From: Gammaproteobacteria bacterium
GTDB taxonomy: Bacteria; Gemmatimonadota; Gemmatimonadetes; Longimicrobiales; Gaopeijiaceae
NCBI GenBank assembly: GCA_028819075.1
Contig: JAPPMM010000024.1
Location: 1-64,000, forward strand
Reading direction: 5' to 3'
DNA length: 64,000 nt
The notes under the pieces were generated by a model. That model saw only the letters and a program-made list of their open reading frames with translations, was not told where the DNA came from and did no database searches. Made by a program: the position numbers and the translations under genes. Shown in pieces: positions 1 through 7,117 of the stretch (within the stretch, counting starts at the first letter, position 1; the number at the start of each line of letters is the position of its first letter).

Positions 1-3
1 CAC

Positions 4-21
4 GCGGGGTTACAGCCCCGC
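4..21. repeat. GC-rich stem-loop next to repeat copy A
   Basis: Arms GCGGGG (4-9) and CCCCGC (16-21) enclose a six-base loop. It sits just outside the distal end of repeat copy A, in the same relative place as the stem-loops beside copies B and C. It could be a transcription terminator, but there is no T tract on either side. Confidence 0.45.
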
Positions 22-32
22 CTCAGGAAGTG

Positions 33-63
33 TTGACAAATGGTGGGGAGTCCCCGGTATAAC
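33..63 (+). promoter_or_regulatory. possible sigma-70 promoter
   Basis: A TTGACA box at 33-38 is followed after 19 bases by TATAAC at 58-63. The hexamers are good, but the spacer is two bases longer than ideal. It points toward the DnaQ-BRCT gene, about 300 bases downstream across repeat copy A, so the assignment is tentative. Confidence 0.3.
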
Positions 64-68
64 CGCGG

Positions 69-352
69 GCTGGCGAGGGGTGCTCCGCCCCCTTCGATCC
101 CCAGGACAAACCCCGCTCCGGCAGCGTTCGCGGTTGGAAGGTCCGAAGGTCCCCCCGGTCGGCCCGTCGCCGGATGTTCCGCCCTCGGCTTCGCGGCTGA
201 GTTCGCGGAGTGACCGGCGGGCAGCGTGGTCGGCGTTGCCACCGCTTCGGCGCCGGTCCCCCCGGCCTCCGGCACGGACTCCGTCCGTTCCTCCCGCCGG
301 GGTCGAGTCCCCTTCCCGTCCCGGCCGGCAGGAGGGACGACCCACCGTTACC
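69..352 (-). repeat. interspersed repeat family 1, copy A (inverted)
   Basis: The reverse complement of this stretch matches, block by block and in the same order, the sequences at about 4600-4883 and 5775-6052. All three contain GGCGCCGAAGCGGTGGC, then CGCCGGTCACTCCGCG, then CCGGAGCGGG, then GGCGGAGCACCC, and all end in a CGCCAG-like boundary beside a stem-loop. Copy A is in the opposite orientation to B and C. Arg/Pro-rich open frames run through it in several phases, which is normal for GC-rich noncoding DNA. I do not recognise the family. Confidence 0.7.
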
Positions 353-368
353 GCCCTCGTTCTCGGCA

Positions 369-1220
369 GTGGACGTCGAAACGGCGAACCCGAGCCGCGA
401 CAGCATCTGTCAGATCGGGATCGTCGACGTCCGGGACGGCCAGATAGTGGACGAGTGGAGCACGCTGGTGGACCCGGAGACGTGGTTCGATGACTGGAAC
501 GTCGATATCCATGGGATCGACGAAGAGGATGTGGTAGGCAGTCCGACGATGCCCGAACTGGAGGCCGAGATCCGTCAACGCCTACAGGGTCACGTCGTGA
601 CCCATTCGGCCTTCGACCGGGTGGCGTTCCAGCGCGCGTTCGAGCGCTACGGGCTTGCCACCCTGTCCGGTTTGTGGGTCGACACCGCACGCGTCGTGCG
701 GCGGGCGTGGCGGGACCGTTTCGGCAAGAAGGGATACGGCCTCTGGAATGTCGCCGAGTTCCTCGGGATCGAGTTCGAGCACCATGACGCGCTTGAGGAT
801 GCGCGGGCGTGTGCCCGGATCATGCTCCGCGCCTGTCAGGACACGGGTTTGAGTCTAGAGGATTGGCCCAAGAGGGTCAGGCAGCCGATCTTCCCCAGCG
901 CGCATGGCCCCGGGCCCGGGCCCGGCTACCGCAGCCGGGAAGGAAACCCGGACGGGCCGCTGCATGGGGAAGTCATCGTGTTCACGGGGACGCTTTCGCG
1001 CCCGCGCAGCGAACTCGTCGACAAGGCGGTCGAGTGGGGTTGCGACTACAGGAATCGGATGTCCGGAAGGGTCACCATCCTAGTTGTGGGCACACAGGAC
1101 GAGCGCAAGTTGCGCGGTCGCGAGAAGAGCACAAAGCAGCGCGATGCCGAGGCGCTCATCACCAAGGGCCACGAGTTGCGCATCATCACCGAAGAGGACT
1201 TCTGGCAGCTCACGGGGTAG
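369..1220 (+). CDS. DnaQ-like 3'-5' exonuclease with C-terminal BRCT domain
   Basis: The protein combines an RNase T/DNA polymerase III epsilon-type exonuclease domain (about residues 1-165) with a BRCT domain (about 205-283). Exo I appears as DVETA (Asp and Glu metal ligands) and Exo III as HHDALEDA. The BRCT begins at GEVIVFTGTLSRPRSEL, as in DNA ligase and other repair proteins. Likely role: trimming or proofreading of DNA 3' ends in repair. The GTG at 369 lies only one codon before the DVE motif, and no good ribosome site is visible. The frame is open back to 210, but that extension runs through repeat copy A and looks noncoding. The true start is therefore uncertain. Confidence 0.8.
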   Translation: MDVETANPSRDSICQIGIVDVRDGQIVDEWSTLVDPETWFDDWNVDIHGIDEEDVVGSPTMPELEAEIRQRLQGHVVTHSAFDRVAFQRAFERYGLATLSGLWVDTARVVRRAWRDRFGKKGYGLWNVAEFLGIEFEHHDALEDARACARIMLRACQDTGLSLEDWPKRVRQPIFPSAHGPGPGPGYRSREGNPDGPLHGEVIVFTGTLSRPRSELVDKAVEWGCDYRNRMSGRVTILVVGTQDERKLRGREKSTKQRDAEALITKGHELRIITEEDFWQLTG

Positions 1221-1336
1221 GGAGCGGGTCGCATCAGGGCATGGGGGAGGGGTCTGACCCCGACCGGGGGGCGGGTAACCGAGGCGCCCTTGCCCGCGTA
1301 ATAAAATTTGGCCTCCCAGCCTTTTCAGGATCTCCA

Positions 1337-1735
1337 ATGAAACGATCGCGCCGTTCCCTTTCGCTGCTGCTCGCGCTCGGCCTGACCCTTCTAGCCTGCC
1401 GCAGCGCTGCTGCCCCGGAACCGCCTTGGATCGCCGGCGAGTGGGAAGGCATCAACCACAACGCGCACCCGCCCCATTACTGGCACCTCGACCTGGACGC
1501 TCACCCGGAAGGTCGGGTCACCGGCACCTTCGGCATCAATCCCGCAGGCGGGAACCCCACCCGCGGCACCATCGAGGGCAGCCACCGGGATTTCGCCGTC
1601 GTGCTGCACGCCTCGGGCACCACCCGGGAGATCTCCTGCATCATCCATGGGGTTGACACGGGCGACGGATTGAACACCAACATCGACTGCGGCTGGGACG
1701 TGTCGGCACTGGTTTTCTTCTGGCGGGTCCGGTAG
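1337..1735 (+). CDS. small lipoprotein of unknown function
   Basis: 132 residues. A basic N-terminus (KRSRRS) is followed by a hydrophobic stretch and a lipobox ending in LLACRS, so a lipoprotein exported by Sec is likely. The mature part is rich in Gly, His and Trp (EWEGINHNAHPPHYWHL near the start) and has two later cysteines that could form a disulfide. The pattern suggests a small extracytoplasmic beta-sandwich. I do not recognise a family. The ATG at 1337 begins directly at the signal peptide and follows a weak AGGA. Confidence 0.65.
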   Translation: MKRSRRSLSLLLALGLTLLACRSAAAPEPPWIAGEWEGINHNAHPPHYWHLDLDAHPEGRVTGTFGINPAGGNPTRGTIEGSHRDFAVVLHASGTTREISCIIHGVDTGDGLNTNIDCGWDVSALVFFWRVR

Positions 1736-1856
1736 CCCGGGCCTTCGGCGCGATCGGGCGGCTTCAAACGCTGCCGGCCGGTTCCGGCCGCAATCAGGGG
1801 GACCGGCCCGATGCTTGCAACATAATGGCCTGCGATGAGTCCCCAGGAGGCGCCCG

Positions 1857-2381
1857 ATGAGAAGATTGATGCTGGTAGTAGCTCTGGCAGGCTGTGAGGA
1901 CGCGCCTGATCTAGACCCTGAAAGGGCGGTCAGTGACGAGACGGTGGCACGTCTGTCGCGCGATCTCTCCCAGCAGGAAAGGTTCCTGGACGCGGACCGA
2001 GCACTCTGGCTCCTGGCGCAGGCGGGCCAGAAAGGCGCCGACGCCATCATGTCCCTGGATCGTGCCGGAACCGTGAACGAGGACGTGTACCGTCTCGTCC
2101 GGACCGGTGGGTCGGAGATCGAGGAGCTTTGTGCCCAGGTGCCCGAGTTCACGGCATGCAAGCAGTTTGCCTGCCGCAGAGAGCTGGGCTGGCTCGGTAT
2201 CGGAACGATGCAGTTCAGCTGCCGGGATTTTTACCGGATACGTTGCGCGTTCCGGCCAGAGGAGCTTGCGGGAGCCTTCGAGGGGTGCCGTGAAGAGATC
2301 CTGCGTGAGGAGGCTCTGCGTTTCCTGCGTTACGGCAGAGATTCGGTAGCGAGCATGCCCGACCGGAAGCCCTACCGGTGA
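1857..2381 (+). CDS. Cys-containing lipoprotein, unknown function
   Basis: 174 residues with a very short signal sequence and a lipobox at ALAGCED. The mature region is mostly predicted helix and acidic at first. Later cysteines (CAQ, ACKQ, FACR, SCRD, RCAF, GCRE) are spaced to suggest several disulfides in the periplasm or on the cell surface. No recognisable catalytic motif. It is the third consecutive plus-strand gene in the accessory region. Function unknown. Confidence 0.6.
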   Translation: MRRLMLVVALAGCEDAPDLDPERAVSDETVARLSRDLSQQERFLDADRALWLLAQAGQKGADAIMSLDRAGTVNEDVYRLVRTGGSEIEELCAQVPEFTACKQFACRRELGWLGIGTMQFSCRDFYRIRCAFRPEELAGAFEGCREEILREEALRFLRYGRDSVASMPDRKPYR

Positions 2382-2466
2382 TGCGGGAGTTTCAGCCGGT
2401 TTCAGCCGCTTTCCGCCGGTTCCAGCCGCAGCCAGGGGGTTTCGCGCGCCATCCGGCAAACGCCCC

Positions 2467-2745
2467 TCACAGCCCCAGCTCCTTCTGCTTCTCCGGCTTC
2501 CGGTACGGCACCGCCAGCGTGGCAGCCGCGGCGCGCTTCGCCTCCTCGCCCCTCCGGTCGTAGATCCGCGTCGTGTCTGTCCGCGCGTGCCCCATGCAGC
2601 CGGCCATCACGGCCAGGTCGTTCCCCGCGGCCAGCAGGTGGGTGGCGAACGATCTCTGGAGCATGTGCGGCGTGACCGACCCGAGCCCTGCCTGCTCCGC
2701 ACGGCTCCGGAGCCGCGAGGCGATCGCCCGCGGCCCCGGTGTCGA
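2467..2745 (-). pseudogene. C-terminal remnant of a tyrosine recombinase/integrase
   Basis: The minus strand encodes the diagnostic C-terminal core of the phage-integrase family. It has a TPHMLQRSFATHLLAAG block (His and Arg of the H-x-x-R motif, with Gln between), a MGHARTDTT block (the GH-x-x-x-x-T region) and IYD, whose Tyr is the nucleophile. It then ends at a normal stop. Upstream the frame loses similarity within about 15 codons, and the preceding DNA is repeat family 2, so the N-terminal domain and first catalytic Arg are missing. This is a decayed fragment showing that an integrase-carrying element once sat here. It cannot be catalytic alone. Confidence 0.8.
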
Positions 2746-2774
2746 GATCCTCCAGCAGGCCCGATGTCCGCCCT

Positions 2775-2868
2775 GCCCTTACCCCTCGGGAACCCGAGAT
2801 CGTCAAGTCTGCGCGATCCCAAGGCCCTTAGATTCCGCGAAATGCCTCCCAAACGCCTCGAAACGGGT
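2775..2868. repeat. interspersed repeat family 2, copy 1
   Basis: About 95 bases resembling 5129-5225. Shared landmarks are ACCCGAGATCGTC, a spacer of similar length, CCGCGAAATGCCTCC (CCCCGAAACGCCTCC in the other copy) and a CAAA(A)CG block. This copy directly abuts the integrase remnant. Similarity is partial, with substitutions and small indels. Confidence 0.5.
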
Positions 2869-3217
2869 CCTCCGAGCCCCGTCGCGGACTCAATCAGGTC
2901 CCGCTGCCCGTGCCCCCGGCCGCCAGGTACGCCGACCAGTCCTGCATGATCTGGTGCAGGCCGTCTCGAACACGCTGCACGCACGCGGAATTCGGAGACG
3001 AAAGCCGAGGCGAAGGTAGCGGTGCCAAGCCTGACGAGAACCGTGCGTGCAGCATGGCTCGTTGCCGATCCAGAAGTGCACATCGACATCAGGGTCGTTG
3101 TGCACGAGACACGCGCTCGGACGTGACACAACGACGATGCCGCAAATGGCTGGTGTGGTTGCGTTTGTGACGCCGCCGCCGGGACGGGCGTGACGCGCGG
3201 ACACGGGTGCCCGTTGC
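2869..3217. other. gene-poor degenerate DNA
   Basis: No convincing gene. On the minus strand a short frame near 2930-3010 reads RDGLHQIMQDWSAYLAAGG before a stop. It looks like the C-terminal tail of a protein, but no start or upstream domain can be joined to it. The stretch is best read as decayed DNA between repeat family 2 and the palindrome that follows. Confidence 0.4.
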
Positions 3218-3310
3218 CGGGAGCGACCCCCCTCCGTGGACGCTTGGCGTGCCACGGGGGAGGGTTGGGATGTGCACATCCCGGACACCCTCCCTCGGGG
3301 GTCGCTCCCG
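3218..3310. repeat. T-shaped (three-way-junction) palindrome
   Basis: A 14-bp outer stem pairs 3218-3231 with 3297-3310. Inside are two independent stems. One pairs CCGTGGACGC (3234-3243) with GCGTGCCACGG (3247-3257), with one bulged G and a TTG loop. The other pairs GGGAGGGT (3258-3265) with ACCCTCCC (3287-3294) and has the perfect 16-base palindrome GGGATGTGCACATCCC (3267-3282) at its tip. The fold is a T or cruciform of 93 bases. Such shapes occur in rolling-hairpin or rolling-circle origins, recombinase substrates and structured RNAs. Nothing here decides between them. Confidence 0.75.
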
Positions 3311-3505
3311 TTCCATCAATCCTTGCAGGAAGGCTTTGGGCGTTCGGGACCGGCGCGTCCTGGGCCTACGGGCGTCTGCCGCGACCTACGCCATCGGGGC
3401 GAGGGCCAATTGAGCATGGCCCGCAACACGGCTTGCGCGACGGGATCGTGTCACGGACGTTAGGCGGACCTGCTGCCTACTCTGTCCGTGAGAAGAGACC
3501 CGCCC

Positions 3506-3721
3506 TTGGCAAAACAGGCGATCGAAATCGAAGGGGTCGTTACCGAAGTCCTTCCCAACACTACCTTCCGGGTCCGCTTGGAGAACGGCCACTCGATCCT
3601 TGCGTATCTCGCCGGAAAGATGCGCCAGCACTACATCCGGGTGCTGGAGGGCGACCGAGTCAAGTGCGCGCTGTCCCCCTACGATCTGTCGAAGGGACGC
3701 ATCACGTATCGGTACAAGTAG
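3506..3721 (+). CDS. infA: translation initiation factor IF-1
   Basis: 71 residues forming a single S1/OB-fold domain. [18 protein letters not shown] is followed by [28 protein letters not shown] and the C-terminal [10 protein letters not shown], all typical of IF-1, which binds the 30S A site during initiation. The TTG at 3506 is preferred because it gives the canonical MAKQ start and follows AGAAGAG. A GTG at 3488 would add six residues. The gene stands alone, outside any ribosomal protein operon, between a palindrome and phage-like genes, so it may be an accessory second copy. Confidence 0.88.
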   Translation: MAKQAIEIEGVVTEVLPNTTFRVRLENGHSILAYLAGKMRQHYIRVLEGDRVKCALSPYDLSKGRITYRYK

Positions 3722-3889
3722 TCAGCGGGCCGACACAGGCTGCGGCGAACGCCGTGATCGTGATCGCTTCATCGTTATGGAAAACACGGTGGAAAAGTGG
3801 GAAAACTGGCACCATAGGAGCGAGTTGGCGGCAGAATCGTGACGAGATGGGGAAGCGACTCCGACTACTGATGCACATCGCGCACTCAA

Positions 3890-4153
3890 ATGCAACGTAA
3901 GCGAATTCACGTGACCCGCGAGCCCCAAAACATCCTTGATGGCATCCCGCAGGGCACTACAGTATTCGTCCAGAGCACCGGGGAGGGGCCCGTGTTCCTC
4001 TTGGAGGGGCCGGAGGCCGATCCAGCCAGCGAGGACGGTGCAACCGTGCTGGCAGGATACCCGGTCTTTCGCATGACAGCTTGGAAGGTCGGCACCCATC
4101 CCGTTTGGGCTTGGCGTGGCGACGTTTCCTCCGTCCTCGCCATGCGCTGGTGA
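3890..4153 (+). CDS. small protein, possibly phage structural
   Basis: 87 residues with no signal peptide. The sequence alternates hydrophobic and polar residues (TTVFVQSTGEGPVFLLEG; later YPVFRMTAWKVGTHPVWAWR), suggesting a compact beta-rich fold like small phage tail or head accessory proteins. That analogy is weak and no family can be named. The next plus-strand gene is a Cys-motif protein, and a holin-like gene lies 1.2 kb away, so a prophage remnant is plausible. Confidence 0.5.
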   Translation: MQRKRIHVTREPQNILDGIPQGTTVFVQSTGEGPVFLLEGPEADPASEDGATVLAGYPVFRMTAWKVGTHPVWAWRGDVSSVLAMRW

Positions 4154-4280
4154 CGTCGCGAGTGCTGACCGATCACATCGACCTTGCTCGCTCGCCACGT
4201 GCGCGCTCAGATGGGCTGCGCGGAGCGCTTCCAGGCGCTGGTGAGGAAGGGCGCGCGTACTTCGACTTTCTGCATGTGCG

Positions 4281-4493
4281 ATGAGGCGGCGAATACTACG
4301 CAAGAGGCTCCGCGTCGAGCGCGCTGACAAGGTCTGCAAGCGCGACGGCTGTTCGCGGCCGGTGCATCCCAACCGCGATTCGGATTACTGCGATGCCGTT
4401 TGCTCGACGCGCGCGCACGAGCATGAAGCAAGACTGGAGCGCGCGCGCATCTCGGCGCGCGCATGGCTCTACGAACGACATCGAGGAGCTTGA
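4281..4493 (+). CDS. small zinc-finger-like basic protein
   Basis: 70 residues, strongly basic. CKRDGCSRPV and YCDAVCSTRAHEHEAR give two Cys pairs (C-x4-C and C-x3-C) separated by about 15 residues, a plausible zinc site, flanked by Arg-rich helices. Proteins of this shape are common in phage and mobile-element gene sets and may bind nucleic acid. An overlapping 38-codon frame beginning at 4209 ends inside this gene and might be a leader peptide. Function not known. Confidence 0.5.
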   Translation: MRRRILRKRLRVERADKVCKRDGCSRPVHPNRDSDYCDAVCSTRAHEHEARLERARISARAWLYERHRGA

Positions 4494-4599
4494 CCAGTGC
4501 CCCGTGATACGGGAGCCGCACGATCGGCGTGCGCGCGGGACCAGACCGGCGGACCGGCCTCCCCGAACCGCTCCGGCTCTGCGCCCGCCGGTCCTCCCA

Positions 4600-4883
4600 T
4601 TCTCCGGGGCGGGCAGAGCCCGTCCCTCCGACCGGGACGTTGGGATGGGATCCGTCCCGGAGGCCGGGGGGAACCGGCGCCGAAGCGGTGGCGACCCAGA
4701 CCACGCCGCTCGCCGGTCACTCCGCGGACTCAGCCGCGAAGCCGACGGGCATCGACCGGCGGTGATCGGCCGCCGTTGGGAGAACACCCGGCGACTGGCC
4801 GACCGGGGGGACCCCAACCGCGAACGCCTCCGGAGCGGGATTTAACGGGGGGTCGAAGGGGGGCGGAGCACCCCTCGCCAGCC
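4600..4883 (+). repeat. interspersed repeat family 1, copy B
   Basis: Direct-orientation partner of copy C (5775-6052) and inverted partner of copy A. Conserved blocks include CCGGAGGCCGGGGGG, GGCGCCGAAGCGGTGGC, CGCCGGTCACTCCGCGGAC, CCGGAGCGGG and GGCGGAGCACCCCTCGCCAG. Homology with A extends further at the right end than with C. It is followed 40 bases later by a strong stem-loop. Confidence 0.7.
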
Positions 4884-4921
4884 TCCGCAGGGGACTCACG
4901 GAGTGTGGCCCCAAGGAGTAA

Positions 4922-4956
4922 GCTGGCTTGTCCACCTTACAGTGGGTCAAGCCAGC
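4922..4956. repeat. stem-loop beside repeat copy B
   Basis: GCTGGCTTG (4922-4930) pairs with CAAGCCAGC (4948-4956). Inside, CCAC (4932-4935) pairs with GTGG (4942-4945). There is no T run, so it is not a classical terminator. It occupies the same position relative to the repeat end as the hairpins at 4-21 and 6056-6076. Confidence 0.55.
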
Positions 4957-5377
4957 CCGGCGGAGCCGTCGAAACGCCCCTCTCGGCACCGCCCGGAACC
5001 ACGCCTATCGAGCAGTCGCGGACAAGCTCCCCGGTCTCGTCGTCGGCAGCCTCAAGGACGATGAGGGCGACCAGCCCGGCCCATCACTCCCTCGGGACTG
5101 CGCCACGCTCTGGCGAGCGCCCGGTTTCCGGCCTACCCGTACACCTCGGAGACCCGAGATCGTCGATCTGAGGCCATCCTGTGGCCCGCAGATACCCCGA
5201 AACGCCTCCAAAACGGTTCGAATCTCCGGGACACGGAGCAATCGCTCGCGCGCCGTGCACGAACCGCCTGCCCTTCGGCAATCCGTTCTCCGCACTTCGC
5301 ACACTTGGCATCACGGCTCCTAGCTGCTAGTAGTCTAGAGCCTCGCCAATCCCGCCCAACCGGCTAGGCTGGCGACA
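4957..5377. other. gene-free accessory DNA
   Basis: I see no supported gene. The stretch includes repeat family 2 copy 2 (separate entry). The remaining open frames are Arg/Pro/Gly-rich without domain signal, and none has a convincing ribosome site. Confidence 0.4.
5129..5225. repeat. interspersed repeat family 2, copy 2
   Basis: Second copy of the sequence at 2775-2868, in the same orientation. Both start with a C-rich block, then ACCCGAGATCGTC, and end with GCCTCC-AAA-CG followed by a CTCCG tail. Here it is not adjacent to a recombinase fragment. It lies between a family 1 repeat and the holin-like gene. Confidence 0.5.
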
Positions 5378-5608
5378 TCACGAGTTGCGCCCAAGGGCGC
5401 CGAGAAGCTCATCGGCCTTGCCGGATTCCACCTTGGCCCGCTCCTTCCCGTGGTCGGCGATTCCTTGGCCGACGATGTACGCTACCAGAGGCAGCAGCGC
5501 CTCTTCCGAGATTGGGACACCGAGATTCTCGAAGACGACCACCGCCACTCCAGTGAGGGCGGTCAGGAACTTCTTCGAACCAAACATCGTCACGATTGCG
5601 TTTCGCAC
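5378..5608 (-). CDS. holin-like / phage membrane protein
   Basis: 76 residues. FGSKKFLTALTGVAVVVFENL starts the first membrane segment, and SEEALLPLVAYIVGQGIAD forms a second, ending in a charged tail (HGKERAKVESGKADE). This arrangement matches small phage proteins annotated as holins or inner-membrane accessory proteins, so a role in phage lysis is inferred. The GTG at 5608 is preceded by a near-perfect AGGAGGAGG. An inverted repeat lies just upstream. It is the only minus-strand intact gene in the accessory region and may be a prophage remnant. Confidence 0.65.
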   Translation of the reverse strand: MRNAIVTMFGSKKFLTALTGVAVVVFENLGVPISEEALLPLVAYIVGQGIADHGKERAKVESGKADELLGALGRNS

Positions 5609-5620
5609 AGGCCTCCTCCT

Positions 5621-5647
5621 GTAGTGTTTGCACCATTTACAAACTAC
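5621..5647 (-). promoter_or_regulatory. inverted repeat upstream of the holin-like gene
   Basis: GTAG-TG-TTTG and CAAA-C-TAC form an imperfect dyad (GTTTG at 5626-5630, CAAAC at 5640-5644, outer GTAG/CTAC) around an AT-richer core. It sits 13-39 bases upstream of the GTG start and just outside the AGGAGG box. That position suits an operator or the 5' end of the transcript. No regulator is encoded nearby. Confidence 0.35.
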
Positions 5648-5774
5648 GCCCTCGTAGGGCCTTAGCCATCCTTATCGGGCATAAGCAGGGTGTTGTCGGA
5701 AGTCGCCGGCCATGGGAGTCCGGGCCGCTGTCGCGGCAGGGTGGGCGCGGACTCGCGGCAACGTCAGGTGCTCA

Positions 5775-6052
5775 CCCGTTGGGTCGGCCCTCATTCAGTC
5801 CGGGGCAGGAAGGGGACTCGACCCCGGAGGCCGGGGGGACCGGCGCCGAAGCGGTGGCGACGCCGACCACGACGCCCGCCGGTCACTCCGCGGACACACC
5901 CGAAGCCGACGGCCTCGACCGGCGGTGAAAAGGTGGCGGATGGCCGCCCGGGGAACGTGCGGACCCCCCGGAAGTGGGCGGAACCCCAACTGCGAACGCT
6001 GCCGGAGCGGGGGCTTTCCCGGGGGATCGAAGGGGGGCGGAGCACCCGCCAG
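5775..6052 (+). repeat. interspersed repeat family 1, copy C
   Basis: Third copy of the family. It begins GTTGGGTCG and GGAAGGGGACTCGACCCC (the latter shared with copy A), then follows the common order through GGCGCCGAAGCGGTGGC and CGCCGGTCACTCCGCGGAC to GGCGGAGCACCCGCCAG. A long Arg/Pro-rich frame crosses it into the next real gene, but the repeat portion does not look protein-coding. Confidence 0.7.
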
Positions 6053-6055
6053 AGC

Positions 6056-6076
6056 GCCCCGTGTTGTACACGGGGC
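6056..6076. repeat. stem-loop beside repeat copy C
   Basis: GCCCCGTG (6056-6063) pairs perfectly with CACGGGGC (6069-6076) around TTGTA. It starts four bases after the end of the repeat, matching the layout at copies A and B. No T tract follows. Confidence 0.6.
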
Positions 6077-6220
6077 AGGCTGACTCTTGAGGCCATGAGG
6101 GCTCGGTACTACCGTTCACGGGAGACCCTTCGGCAGGCTGGCCAGGCTGCTCAACGAGCAAGACGGCGGCAGGCTGGTCATCAGGGATGCAATGGACGAC
6201 GGCGACAACATTGGACGGCC

Positions 6221-6538
6221 ATGAGAGAGTGGTGGGTGGTCCTGAACGAACGTGGCCAACCCCTTGCCTTCGCGGAGCGGCGGCAGGTCGCCGTCGAAGC
6301 CTTGCGCGCGGCCGGGGGTGATGGAAGAGTGAGGCTGCTCTTCGGCAGGAGCATACAGCGACAGGTGAACGAGCACCGATCCGTGGCAGCCCGCAAACAG
6401 GGCGACGCATGGGAGCTGCAGCATATCAAGACTGACAGGTATTGCTGGAAGTGCGGCTGCGACCTTCCCTCCGCTTCCGACTGCTATCGGCTGAAGCGGT
6501 CACCCTTAACCTTGTGTGAACCCTGTTACGAATCGTGA
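6221..6538 (+). CDS. small protein with two CxxC pairs
   Basis: 105 residues. The N-terminal half (REWWVVLNERGQPLAFAERR) is a small alpha/beta region. The C-terminal half has CWKCGCDL and, after about 20 residues, LCEPCYES, so a zinc ribbon is likely. The ATG at 6221 overlaps the stop of a short, startless upstream frame (VHGRPFGRLARLLNEQ...), which may be the remains of another small protein. The stop overlaps the GTG start of the next gene, so the two are probably co-translated. Family not recognised. Confidence 0.55.
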   Translation: MREWWVVLNERGQPLAFAERRQVAVEALRAAGGDGRVRLLFGRSIQRQVNEHRSVAARKQGDAWELQHIKTDRYCWKCGCDLPSASDCYRLKRSPLTLCEPCYES

Positions 6539-7014
6539 TCCTCCCCGTCCGATCTTTCTTGGTAGCGGCATTGCTCGCGCCGACCTCCCTTGCCAGCCAA
6601 TCCGTTCTGGCAACGCGGGCCGACAGCTTGGCGGAAGTGGCGAGGGTGGCTGCGGATCAGGGCGAGCATCCGGGACGAGTCGCACGGCTGTGGTACCTCG
6701 CCACCGCCGCGTGGACGGAAGAGGCTGCTCGCGCCGTGATCGCGGAAGACTTCGAGCGGTACACGAGGGCGCGGCGGCCGTACAACCAGGTGAGGGCGTT
6801 TGCAACCTACTGGCACGGAAAGGCTGCTTGCCCGACGGCCGACTGGCCCGGGATACCAGCCCAAGGCGGGCTAGACTACATCGCCGGAGTGTGGGTTGCT
6901 CTCGGCAGTCGCGGGCTCGACACCCGGCTTTCCGGTCGATGGACCGCTAACCTGTTGGATGGTGCTGATTTCATGCGCGCCGCGGCGGCAACGGTCGCGG
7001 CGTGCGACCCTTGA
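6535..7014 (+). CDS. secreted protein of unknown function
   Basis: 159 residues. A Sec signal peptide is evident (hydrophobic SFLVAALLAPTSLASQS, cleavage probably after LAS). The mature protein is mostly helical and contains a WYLATAAWTEEAARAVIAED segment and two cysteines (ACPT near residue 102 and AACDP at the C-terminus). The GTG start overlaps the preceding stop codon. No family recognised. It may act in the periplasm. Confidence 0.55.
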   Translation: MILPVRSFLVAALLAPTSLASQSVLATRADSLAEVARVAADQGEHPGRVARLWYLATAAWTEEAARAVIAEDFERYTRARRPYNQVRAFATYWHGKAACPTADWPGIPAQGGLDYIAGVWVALGSRGLDTRLSGRWTANLLDGADFMRAAAATVAACDP

Positions 7015-7117
7015 TGGCACACCATTCAGGCCACGAGCGACAGGCCTTCCAGTGGATCCCTATGCCAGCAACTGGGGCAGTCGCTCTGGTCCAGAAGTCC
7101 GTGCGAGCCTCCCCGTG

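Noticed and set aside
3459-3465. GTTAGGC, which resembles an integron attC core
   Set aside because: No matching RYYYAAC arm lies at a suitable distance, no integron integrase is present, and the neighbouring genes are not spaced like cassettes.
4209-4325. 38-codon frame overlapping the Cys-motif gene
   Set aside because: It begins with ATG but has no ribosome site and no conserved feature. Mentioned only as a possible leader.
5690-6220. N-terminal extension of the 6221 gene
   Set aside because: The long frame passes through repeat copy C, has repeat-like Arg/Pro composition and no start with a ribosome site. The ATG at 6221 is preferred.
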